IMG/VR virus record: IMGVR_UViG_3300044712_000499
Span: 18,581 to 82,580 of that record
Reading direction: 5' to 3' (one strand)
Source: a virus
DNA: 64,000 bases
Part shown: in pieces, positions 7,410 to 13,396 of the stretch
Position numbering within the stretch: the first letter of the stretch is position 1
Layout of the letters: every line of letters begins with the position of its first letter
Position numbers and translations under genes: made by a program
Notes under the pieces: model-generated
What the model saw: the letters and a program-made list of their open reading frames with translations, nothing else
What the model was told of the DNA's origin: nothing
Databases searched by the model: none

Positions 7410-8107
7410 TTCATTATTTGATTTAGTATTTCTCTTTCCTCAGTACTTAAAATTTCGTATAGCTTTTGCGGGTCTTCCCTCTCCTTGATCTTCTTACACC
7501 AAAAGTCAACACGATTCAGGTTTTGCTTGCTCTTAATATCGAATACTACTGCATCATCCACAATCTTACTCGTCTGCACATGTGGTTTGATAGCTAAAGT
7601 AACAAGCCCGTCAAGCCCCCAGTTCTTATCTTTAGTCCATGGTCGCCAGTCAACCTTGTCAAGCACGCTAGAGCTTATAGTCTTGCACACTCCTAGCATA
7701 CTCTTTCCTGTGAATTTAACCATGTCTCCTTTGTATATCCCTGCCGTGCCAAAGAAATAGATGTTCTGTACTCCTACTAAGTCATAGCCTTTCTGTACTT
7801 CTGTATTTATTCTTTGGTAGGTTTCTGTACTCATAACATTGTCGGAACCCAAAATCATGCAATAGTCTACTTTTATTGACCTCATATAAGCCATGGCACG
7901 GTTGTATTTCTCTGAAACGGGGTAGTTCTCCTGTTCTATGTGTACTATATGCCCGTTTTCACATATCCCTTTGTCCTCTGAGCCACTTACTACCACTGCG
8001 GGTATGTATGTCTCGGTTTCACGTCTTAAACGGTTCACAGACTCCACCCACAAGCTCAAAATGAGAGGTCTATTATGGTTAGCGCAAATAAGTCCCAATG
8101 TTTTCAT
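7406..8107 (-). CDS. Glycosyltransferase-like protein (family 2 type)
   Basis: With start ATG 8105-8107 the product is 233 aa beginning MKTLGLICANHNRP. YCMILGSDNVMS is a GT-A-like acidic motif where the nucleotide sugar and metal bind; NWGLDGLVTLAI fits the acceptor side. An in-frame upstream extension to 8164 is rejected because a small membrane gene ends at the TAATG junction with this ATG. Confidence 0.7.
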   Translation of the reverse strand: MKTLGLICANHNRPLILSLWVESVNRLRRETETYIPAVVVSGSEDKGICENGHIVHIEQENYPVSEKYNRAMAYMRSIKVDYCMILGSDNVMSTETYQRINTEVQKGYDLVGVQNIYFFGTAGIYKGDMVKFTGKSMLGVCKTISSSVLDKVDWRPWTKDKNWGLDGLVTLAIKPHVQTSKIVDDAVVFDIKSKQNLNRVDFWCKKIKEREDPQKLYEILSTEEREILNQIMK

Positions 8108-8268
8108 TATCCTTTTGGTATAAAGAAAGTCCACGTCTTTGCCTGTGGATGCTCGGCTCTCCAAAACTTATATTTAATAAAGCCAACTCCGAAAACCAAA
8201 GAAGCAATGGCAAGAACTAGTCCTACCACAAGCATATTATACTTTAATTTTTGAAAAAACTTTTTCAT
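8107..8268 (-). CDS. Small single-pass membrane protein, 53 aa
   Basis: ATG 8266-8268 to TAA 8107-8109, the stop overlapping the next start by 1 nt (TAATG). The product has a basic N-terminus, one membrane segment (NMLVVGLVLAIASLVFGVGF, residues 11-30) and a short tail. It is first in the unit, behind a strong promoter at 8312-8343. Confidence 0.6.
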   Translation of the reverse strand: MKKFFQKLKYNMLVVGLVLAIASLVFGVGFIKYKFWRAEHPQAKTWTFFIPKG

Positions 8269-8311
8269 CGCCCGTTAAAGATTAAATTATTACTTATTCT
8301 CTTGTTTCTTG

Positions 8312-8343
8312 CAAAGATAGTATAGATTAATTAGAAATACAAA
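8312..8343 (-). promoter_or_regulatory. Bacteroidetes-type promoter
   Basis: Minus strand TTTG (8340-8343), 20-nt spacer, TATCTTTG (8312-8319). It drives the operon that starts with the 53-aa membrane protein and glycosyltransferase and runs towards 4450 or beyond. Confidence 0.7.
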
Positions 8344-8349
8344 TTTATT

Positions 8350-9132
8350 TTAACCTTTGGTGGTTTCAAGTAATTCAAATTGTTCTATAACTTTAAATAT
8401 CTGTAACGCAACGCCTGGTACTATCGCATTGCCATAAGCCTTTATAGATTCTCTTCTCCATTCTGAAACGGTAATTCCGTCCATTGCGGTGGAAACCCCA
8501 TCATTGTTGCTAACAACGTCGGATTCGGATATACGGTACGCTTCTTGAAACCTATTCTGTAGTTCAGAAAATGTTTTAATTGACTTTTCCACCTTTCTCT
8601 GTTTAGTGCAGACTTTGGTGTGCTCCCTTTCCAATCGCTTGTTGTTGGAGTAGGCAATAAACCATACCCTATCTCTGCTATGGGGGGCATCAACGGCACA
8701 AGCTGGAAGTATAATCGGTTGTACGACGTACCCTTGAAGTTCCAGGTCAGTACACACCTGCTCGAATACCAATCCCCCGTTCCAATTAACAATTCCATAA
8801 ACATTTTCTCCCACAACCCAAACCGGTTCAATCTGCTTAATAACTTCAAGCATTCGAGGCCAGAGATGGCGGTTATCATTCGTGCCCTCTCTTTTTCCCG
8901 TTTGGCTAAAGGGTTGGCATGGAAACCCTCCGGTAAGTATGTCAATTCTTCCTCGGTGAATAGAGAAGTCTGTTTTTGTGATGTCTCCATAACTTATTGC
9001 ATTAGGCCAGTAATATTTTAAAACTTTTCGTCCAAATTCATTCCATTCACAATGAAACACATTATTCCATCCCATCCATTGAGCAGCCATATCAAATCCG
9101 CCAATCCCGCTAAAGAGTGAACCATGTCTCAT
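8350..9132 (-). CDS. dcm: C5-cytosine DNA methyltransferase
   Basis: 260 aa with the ordered motifs of the C5 class: I (LFSGIGGFD, residues 6-14), IV (GGFPCQPFS, catalytic C72), VI (GENV, 108-111), VIII (HSRDRVWFIA, 151-160) and X (KAYGNAIVPGVALQI, 231-245). It methylates cytosine in double-stranded DNA using SAM, which can protect phage DNA from host restriction. The target-recognition region (about 161-225) is short. No partner restriction enzyme is adjacent. A second gene is overprinted inside it in another frame (8442-8990). Confidence 0.93.
   Translation of the reverse strand: MRHGSLFSGIGGFDMAAQWMGWNNVFHCEWNEFGRKVLKYYWPNAISYGDITKTDFSIHRGRIDILTGGFPCQPFSQTGKREGTNDNRHLWPRMLEVIKQIEPVWVVGENVYGIVNWNGGLVFEQVCTDLELQGYVVQPIILPACAVDAPHSRDRVWFIAYSNNKRLEREHTKVCTKQRKVEKSIKTFSELQNRFQEAYRISESDVVSNNDGVSTAMDGITVSEWRRESIKAYGNAIVPGVALQIFKVIEQFELLETTKG
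8442..8990 (-). CDS. Overprinted methyltransferase-companion protein
   Basis: A 182-aa frame on the same strand as, and wholly inside, the C5 methyltransferase gene. It is not random: TSLFTEEELTYLPEGFHA, GDWYSSRCVLTWNFKGT, YNRLYFQLVP, GLLPTPTTSDWKG and ATMMGFPPQW match, from memory, a family seen beside C5 methyltransferases in Bacteroidetes phages, often annotated as DNA methylase. The function of that family is uncertain. It could be a separate gene or reached by reinitiation. Confidence 0.7.
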   Translation of the reverse strand: METSQKQTSLFTEEELTYLPEGFHANPLAKREKERARMITAISGLECLKLLSRLNRFGLWEKMFMELLIGTGDWYSSRCVLTWNFKGTSYNRLYFQLVPLMPPIAEIGYGLLPTPTTSDWKGSTPKSALNRERWKSQLKHFLNYRIGFKKRTVYPNPTLLATMMGFPPQWTELPFQNGEENL

Positions 9133-9733
9133 ACCTCCAAAAGTAAATCAAATTAATTAAATATCCAAATCTTTAGTAGGTTTTGTTTTAAACTTTAGCG
9201 GGTTTGCTCATAAAAGAGCATAGTATGGGCTTTTGTTTTGCATTTGGTTTCTCTCAATTTTGAATCTTTTAACTCTCATCCGAGAACCAAAGAAGAATCT
9301 GCTATTGTTTCGCTCAACTCTGGGTGGTAGGCATAGTCCCCCTTACCCCCACAGCCTTTATGCCATGGAAGTAGCCTACCACCCGTCGTCTCGCTTACAA
9401 CCCTTCATCTTGTAATATCCTTCATACTACCGAAAACAAAAACCCGACCTCTACTGGCTCGATTGTTAATGTTTTTGATACCGTAACAATTATGGTATCC
9501 CGCTTATGTGGTGGCTTGGCGGGCTCATCGCCACCTAAAGATTATATGAGTTATGGGAAATGAAAAAGAGGGAGGACTTTATTTGCACATGATGTAAGAC
9601 TGCGATTCGATGACCGCTTACCTCCCTCTATTTGAAATACAAATTTACTCAAATTAATCATCATGTGCAAATATTTTGACTTAATTCTCCGCAAAGATAA
9701 TACTTTTTTTGAATATAAAAAATCCGCCAAAGA
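9133..9733 (-). ncRNA. Candidate large structured RNA / leader upstream of the methyltransferase
   Basis: About 600 nt without a credible gene. From 9205 to 9672 it holds a chain of stems: TGCTC/GAGCA (9205-9220), TTTGGTTTCTC/GAGAACCAAA (9243-9253/9282-9291, one bulge), GGGTGGTAGGC/GCCTACCACCC (9322-9332/9374-9384), TTACAA/TTGTAA (9395-9415), a 10-pair hairpin at 9477-9499, GGTGGC/GCCACC (9510-9535) and two interleaved repeats at 9567-9672. A minus-strand TATCTTTG (9692-9699) lies just upstream, so a transcript starting near 9686 would contain all of them. It may be a free RNA or the methyltransferase leader. Also contains a decamer at 9193. Confidence 0.45.
9567..9672 (-). promoter_or_regulatory. 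Interleaved inverted repeats, possible attenuator
   Basis: A 14-bp perfect pair ATTTGCACATGATG (9581-9594) / CATCATGTGCAAAT (9659-9672) interleaves with a 9-bp pair AGAGGGAGG (9567-9575) / CCTCCCTCT (9621-9629). Read on the minus strand the 9-bp stem is followed by a T-rich run, like a terminator, and the 14-bp stem would compete with it or form a pseudoknot. Confidence 0.5.
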
Positions 9734-9765
9734 CTTGCACGATAATTTTATTATAATTATCTTTG
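9734..9765 (+). promoter_or_regulatory. Bacteroidetes-type promoter
   Basis: CTTG (9734-9737), 20-nt spacer, TATCTTTG (9758-9765). It would start transcription near 9771, giving a structured leader of about 115 nt before the ATG at 9885. Confidence 0.7.
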
Positions 9766-9784
9766 TATTGAATACAACAATATG

Positions 9785-9855
9785 CCCCTCGGTTGAAACG
9801 GGGTTAATTACTAACCGATTTTTTGCTGATTACAAGGATGAAGTTTACCGAGGGG
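9785..9855 (+). promoter_or_regulatory. Structured 5' leader
   Basis: CCCCTCGGT (9785-9793) pairs perfectly with ACCGAGGGG (9847-9855) and encloses a smaller GGTTA/TAACC hairpin followed by six T residues. The layout allows mutually exclusive folds in the leader of the 86-aa gene. Confidence 0.45.
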
Positions 9856-9884
9856 TTCTTTGAAAGTTATTAACTCTATATATT

Positions 9885-10145
9885 ATGTGGATTACTTTAC
9901 CGGTTCTTTGGGCAGACGATGATTGGGAAAGGAAAGAAGACCTTGGGCAGGACGTGGAATACCACGAAGACGACCTGAGTATAAATGTCAATAGTATCAC
10001 TGCCTATCATAAAGATGATGAGGGAACCTTAATGCTCAGACTTAATAATGGTGACGTTTTTAGATCAAGGATTAAGTTTGAGTCCTTTGTTGCCCTTCTT
10101 AATGATTGTAATGTACAGGTAGAGTTAAAGTACACAGATAACTAA
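9885..10145 (+). CDS. Hypothetical protein, 86 aa
   Basis: Acidic N-terminus (WADDDWERKEDLGQDVEYHEDD) followed by a beta-rich part (SITAYHKDDEGTLMLRLNNGDVFRSRIKFESF). No family recognised. It is the only plus-strand gene between 1 and 11.7 kb, with its own promoter, structured leader and terminator, a layout often used for a regulator; this is inference from context only. Confidence 0.6.
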   Translation: MWITLPVLWADDDWERKEDLGQDVEYHEDDLSINVNSITAYHKDDEGTLMLRLNNGDVFRSRIKFESFVALLNDCNVQVELKYTDN

Positions 10146-10379
10146 GTTCTTTTTTTCTTTTGCAGTAGTGTGTGCCGATGGGTCGGCAAAGGGGAACACT
10201 CTGGGTAACACGGTGAGTTAAGCGATTAGTAACCGTATCTTCAATAATTCATAGACCCTCTTCTCGTTGTGTGTGATATAGTCCGCTACGACTATGACTT
10301 AGAGAAGTAATTTCCGAGACTGCTACAGGATATGCAGCACAGCAATGTGGTACGGAATCACGCAAATGCAAGCAATTAA
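10146..10379 (+). ncRNA. Structured non-coding tail, possible RNA
   Basis: 234 nt without a gene between the 86-aa gene and its terminator. Stems: AGTGT/ACACT (10167-10171/10196-10200) enclosing GCCGA-TGGG-TCGGC (10174-10187); ACGGT/ACCGT (10210-10214/10232-10236); CTTCTC/GAGAAG (10260-10265/10302-10307) enclosing ATAGTC/GACTAT (10278-10295); CTGC/GCAG near 10320-10337. It could be a small RNA processed from the same transcript. No known RNA family could be assigned. Confidence 0.4.
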
Positions 10380-10412
10380 AAAGGCTACTCTTTCGGGTAG
10401 CCTTTCTTTTTA
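10380..10412. terminator. Bidirectional intrinsic terminator
   Basis: AAAGGCTAC (10380-10388) / GTAGCCTTT (10397-10405) with loop TCTTTCGG; T-rich on the plus strand after the stem and A-rich before it, so it can stop both the plus-strand unit and the convergent exonuclease operon. Confidence 0.85.
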
Positions 10413-11324
10413 TCTAGCTGTTGGCATCATTATTCCTGATTTACACTTTAGTGGGGTATCCACCTTACGACTACGGCAGATAGCACCACAGTCTTTGCAC
10501 CTAAAGGCTAAGTACCTATTAACAGATGTAGAGTAGTGACCGCACTCATCAATATTAGTTGAACCGCAAGTAGGACAAGATGGTTCTATTGACTCCTGGT
10601 AGATAGCCATGTTAGGATGAGACTTTATATAAGGTCTTAGGAATACGTATGCTTCTTCTTCAAGTAGTACGTCCTTCTTATTGTAGGTTAGCATCTCCTG
10701 TAATCTTTCCGGTACTCCCTGCATACAATCAAGCCATAGTTGATATTCTGTATGAATCTTTCTGTCGTGCAATAGAAGTTCGCTTATGTAGTCTAGTTTG
10801 TTGGACGCAAACCTGAAGTTCTGTTGTGCTATTGTAAGTGTATCTATGGTGCGGTATGGTGATGGTGGTGCAAGTTTATTAACAATGAAGCGAGTCTGCG
10901 CCTTAGGGATATCAAATCGGTTTATGTTGTGACCTATAACTACATCGCATTGATCTAAAAACTTCCACAGTTCTCTTGCTATGCGTGAGTCATCTCTATT
11001 TACAGCCTCTTCGGGAGTGACAACAGACCCATAGACCTTAGAATCAAATAACCACTTCCATGAGTAGGATAACATGAACCAATCATTGATTACCTGCTCA
11101 TAACCTATCCTTTGCTTCCATGTACCCCATACGTTAACCTGCATAGGGCTAGTCTCGATATCTAAGATACCTACTTTAGGTTGTTTTGTTTCCCAAAATC
11201 TTTTCTTTCTTTCGTAGCGTCTGAGTGTTTCGGCTGTAATGCCAAAGTGTTGGAGTGTTTCTGTTTCGCCATTTTCATTTAAGAAGGCAAGTACTTTTTC
11301 TAGATATTCTATGCTTACAGCCAT
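10410..11324 (-). CDS. DEDDy-type 3'-5' exonuclease with zinc ribbon
   Basis: 304 aa. N-terminal helix-turn-helix-like segment (HFGITAETLRRYERKKR), then an RNase-H-fold exonuclease: Exo I D55-x-E57 (GILDIETSP), Exo II D138 (IGHNINRFDIP) and Exo III Y214-x3-D218 (TYNKKDVLLEEEAY), the four acidic residues binding two metals. A C-terminal zinc ribbon uses C250, C253, C276 and C279. This matches YprB-like or PolB-exonuclease-like proteins; it would trim DNA or RNA 3' ends in replication or repair. The neighbouring 101-aa gene overlaps its start by 1 nt. Confidence 0.85.
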   Translation of the reverse strand: MAVSIEYLEKVLAFLNENGETETLQHFGITAETLRRYERKKRFWETKQPKVGILDIETSPMQVNVWGTWKQRIGYEQVINDWFMLSYSWKWLFDSKVYGSVVTPEEAVNRDDSRIARELWKFLDQCDVVIGHNINRFDIPKAQTRFIVNKLAPPSPYRTIDTLTIAQQNFRFASNKLDYISELLLHDRKIHTEYQLWLDCMQGVPERLQEMLTYNKKDVLLEEEAYVFLRPYIKSHPNMAIYQESIEPSCPTCGSTNIDECGHYSTSVNRYLAFRCKDCGAICRSRKVDTPLKCKSGIMMPTAR

Positions 11325-11629
11325 TATTTATTTTTTTGGTTAGTAGATTTAATCTTTAGCGGGTGTATGAGATCGTCTATGACGGTTAACTCTTTCTTCC
11401 AGTCATCTTCAAAATGGCTTGTACGCCTATCCCTAAACAGTTTTTCGTCACTCATTCTACGAGAGTAACCTTTTGTATAGGCTACAGAGTAAACGCCCTC
11501 TAAAGTGTTATTTACTATCTCTGTTGTGGGGTTCGTTTTAACTATCCTATCAGCTACAGCTACAAGGTAGTCCTTTGGCAGGGTATGAGGTCTCTTGACC
11601 TTTCCTTTTGACTTCTTCTTTTTCGACAT
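11324..11629 (-). CDS. Basic hypothetical protein, 101 aa
   Basis: Lys-rich N-terminus (SKKKKSKGKVKRP) and a helical core; possible nucleic-acid binding. First gene of the exonuclease operon, with a consensus promoter at 11646-11677. It contains a decamer copy (11354-11363, HPLKIK). Confidence 0.6.
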   Translation of the reverse strand: MSKKKKSKGKVKRPHTLPKDYLVAVADRIVKTNPTTEIVNNTLEGVYSVAYTKGYSRRMSDEKLFRDRRTSHFEDDWKKELTVIDDLIHPLKIKSTNQKNK

Positions 11630-11645
11630 ATCTCTTGATTTTTGA

Positions 11646-11677
11646 CAAATGTACTAACAATAAGTGATTTATCCAAA
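11646..11677 (-). promoter_or_regulatory. Bacteroidetes-type promoter
   Basis: Minus strand TTTG (11674-11677), 20-nt spacer, TACATTTG (11646-11653), upstream of the 101-aa gene and exonuclease. Confidence 0.65.
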
Positions 11678-11690
11678 ACTTTTGTTGCTT

Positions 11691-11766
11691 TTTATGAAAA
11701 ACATTTACTTTCTGTGAAAATTATTTAAAAAACACTTGCTTTTATGAAAAACATTTACGACCTTTG
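11691..11766 (+). promoter_or_regulatory. Duplicated promoter/operator with 18-bp direct repeat
   Basis: TTTATGAAAAACATTTAC occurs at 11691-11708 and again at 11741-11758, 50 nt apart. The second copy fills the 20-nt spacer between CTTG (11735-11738) and GACCTTTG (11759-11766); the first copy is preceded by TTGC but followed by a poor -7 (TTTCTGTG). The unit therefore looks like a duplicated promoter whose upstream copy has decayed, or paired operator sites. Confidence 0.5.
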
Positions 11767-11781
11767 TAAAAAATATATTGT

Positions 11782-12084
11782 ATGACAACCGAACTACAAG
11801 AATTAAAGTTCATAGACTACGCAAAGACCTTCAACCAGAAGTTAACCTTTGCCCTGCTAAAGATAGGAGACTGTAAAGAGATAAGTGAGGAAGAAGAATT
11901 ATTACTTAAGGAGGTTTTCAGAATCCAGTGGTTCGGTAACTATCCCCTTTTTGTGACTAAACTTGCACTAGAGCAACAAACGGTAAGCCAAACTGGCTTG
12001 TTCGACTGCAATTCTGTCAGTACAACCGATGAAACCGCCAATGGCATGACTGTTGCTTATACTCCGACAGAACCAACAATTTAA
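11782..12084 (+). CDS. Hypothetical protein, 100 aa
   Basis: Mostly helical acidic N-terminal part and a Ser/Thr-rich tail; no family recognised. First gene after the duplicated promoter at 11691-11766. Confidence 0.55.
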   Translation: MTTELQELKFIDYAKTFNQKLTFALLKIGDCKEISEEEELLLKEVFRIQWFGNYPLFVTKLALEQQTVSQTGLFDCNSVSTTDETANGMTVAYTPTEPTI

Positions 12085-12088
12085 AGAG

Positions 12089-12382
12089 ATGATTAAGAAG
12101 TATAGATTTGCAGACAGAACAAATGATGATCTAGCCCAGGTATTTGATGATTTCTTTGGGTGGCCTTTCGCCTCTAGTTACAGCGTGAACGGTAGGCTGG
12201 TCAATACGGATGACTACGAAATTCGACCTAAGAAGCACACCATTGAACGTAAGATTAAGGAAGCCGAGCAAAGACTTGAATCCTTAAAAACCCAGAAAAA
12301 GAATTGGGAGAGAACATGGGACGAACAGAAGAAACAGATAGAAGACGAGATATTTGACTTACAGAAGAAACTTTCAACATAA
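12089..12382 (+). CDS. Hypothetical coiled-coil protein, 97 aa
   Basis: Start chosen at ATG 12089, preceded by TTAAAGAG just after the upstream stop; a TTG 36 nt earlier would overlap that gene. The C-terminal 45 residues (IERKIKEAEQRLESLKTQKK and onward) form a clear coiled coil. Confidence 0.55.
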   Translation: MIKKYRFADRTNDDLAQVFDDFFGWPFASSYSVNGRLVNTDDYEIRPKKHTIERKIKEAEQRLESLKTQKKNWERTWDEQKKQIEDEIFDLQKKLST

Positions 12383-12399
12383 TTTAAAAACAAGATAAG

Positions 12400-12549
12400 A
12401 TGGCAACAGAAGAAGAACGGCTTCAACAAGCTAGAGACGAAGAATTAAGAGAACGTGCAGTAGCCTTTGCAAGAGACTTCCGCAAGGAGGGAGCTAAGGA
12501 ACTTATAGCAGAAGCAAAAATTATCTACAAATACCTTAAAAACGGGTAG
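12400..12549 (+). CDS. Small charged helical protein, 49 aa
   Basis: ATG 12400 to TAG 12549, 17 nt after the previous gene. Sequence starts MATEEERLQQARDEELRERA and is one long amphipathic helix. Coupled position and coding-like composition support it; function unknown. Confidence 0.5.
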   Translation: MATEEERLQQARDEELRERAVAFARDFRKEGAKELIAEAKIIYKYLKNG

Positions 12550-12596
12550 TGGATTTAAAACAAGAGAACCCAAAAACAAGAGACATGACGACAGAG

Positions 12597-12622
12597 AGGG
12601 GGTTGGAAACTTCCCCCTTTTT
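12597..12622 (+). terminator. Intrinsic terminator
   Basis: GGGGG / CCCCC stem with a 10-nt loop followed by six T residues, after the 49-aa gene. It closes the small transcription unit started at 11782. Confidence 0.7.
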
Positions 12623-12686
12623 TAATACCATTTTGTAAGTCACGTTTTACACCATTTGAATTTTTGTAAAAGATATACTGCCTTAT

Positions 12687-12950
12687 ATGATACGACAAGA
12701 AAGAAGAAGTTCGCTGAGAGAGATGACCAAAGAGATAAGTAAGTTTGAAAAGACTGGACTTTATAAGTCTATGGTGGGTTATTTCAATAAACTCCCCAAA
12801 GATCAATATGAACTACTAGAAAAGGGAACGCACGAAAACCCGCTAAAGCAAAACGAGTTTAACGGTTTCATGCGTCTTATGAAAGGTTATATAGAGTTAC
12901 AGACTAGAGCTGACTATCTAAGGTCACTCAGAGTAGGCGAAAAGCACTGA
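12687..12950 (+). CDS. Hypothetical protein, 87 aa
   Basis: Basic helical protein of 87 residues (MIRQERRSSLREMTKEISKF). It has a decamer copy at 12839-12848 read as NPLKQ. Its 3' end overlaps the convergent GroES-like gene by 27 nt. Function unknown. Confidence 0.55.
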   Translation: MIRQERRSSLREMTKEISKFEKTGLYKSMVGYFNKLPKDQYELLEKGTHENPLKQNEFNGFMRLMKGYIELQTRADYLRSLRVGEKH

Positions 12951-13202
12951 ACTTTCCGGTAATAAAAAATAGTCCGTAGAATCGTCGTCTACATTAAATT
13001 TTGTTGCTGACAGTCTAGGGTAAAGAACTATCATTCCTTCTTTGATGGTTTCACAGGCAGACCCCGTTAGGATTACCTTACCACTTAATGTATCATTCTT
13101 TGTTACTTGCACCGGAGCGATTATACCGCTAGGCCGAACTGTTTCGACCTTATCCAACTGCTGTAAAATCAATTTTGTAGGAAGTACTAAGCCACGTCTC
13201 AT
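12924..13202 (-). CDS. GroES-like (Cpn10) co-chaperonin
   Basis: 92 aa, the usual Cpn10 length. VLPTKLILQQLDKVETVRPSG resembles the start of Cpn10 (P-L-x-D-R-V-x-V); SGKVILTGSACETIKEGMIVLY matches the G-x-V-x-x-V-G ... G-D-x-V-x-F barrel; a terminal DYFLLPESSVLFAYSE strand closes it. It is likely to cap host or phage chaperonin for folding of virion proteins. A lone minus-strand gene in a plus-strand area with a TATCTTTG box at 13225-13232. Confidence 0.65.
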   Translation of the reverse strand: MRRGLVLPTKLILQQLDKVETVRPSGIIAPVQVTKNDTLSGKVILTGSACETIKEGMIVLYPRLSATKFNVDDDSTDYFLLPESSVLFAYSE

Positions 13203-13224
13203 GTTTCTCTTGTTTTAGTTTTGA

Positions 13225-13232
13225 CAAAGATA
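13225..13232 (-). promoter_or_regulatory. Promoter -7 box (minus)
   Basis: TATCTTTG on the minus strand upstream of the GroES-like gene; no clear TTTG at -33. Confidence 0.4.
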
Positions 13233-13254
13233 CTTAAAATTCTTGTTTATTTGT

Positions 13255-13285
13255 TTTGAAAAGTCAATTTGTTTATTTATCTTTG
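13255..13285 (+). promoter_or_regulatory. Bacteroidetes-type promoter
   Basis: TTTG (13255-13258), 19-nt spacer, TATCTTTG (13278-13285), 18 nt before the ATG at 13304. Divergent from the GroES-like promoter. Confidence 0.65.
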
Positions 13286-13303
13286 AATAAAATTACAAGA
13301 GAG

Positions 13304-13396
13304 ATGACAACAAATCAATTCTATGATGACAATAAGGAGTGGATACTGCTCTTTGGTGTTTTGGTGGTAGCTACTTTGATAATGTGGTTTGCATGA
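13304..13396 (+). CDS. Small membrane peptide, 30 aa
   Basis: ATG 13304 to TGA 13396, 30 residues with one membrane helix (WILLFGVLVVATLIMWFA). Its stop overlaps the next start (ATGA), which supports real translation. Directly behind a good promoter. Confidence 0.5.
   Translation: MTTNQFYDDNKEWILLFGVLVVATLIMWFA

Noticed and set aside
9233-9415. 60-aa plus-strand reading frame in the structured tract
   Set aside because: It crosses several perfect inverted repeats, has no recognisable sequence and no promoter; better explained as a shadow of a structured RNA region.
9663-9863. 66-aa plus-strand reading frame
   Set aside because: It overlaps the consensus promoter at 9734-9765 and the structured leader; composition is not coding-like.
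10276-10310. Group I intron-like ATATAGTCC element
   Set aside because: The needed upstream GACTA partner and P/Q elements are missing, and the neighbouring GACTAT lies downstream as a local hairpin; no split gene is evident.
12586-12636. Short leader-peptide frame over the GGGGG/CCCCC hairpin
   Set aside because: The frame is explained by the terminator itself; no regulatory codons stand out.
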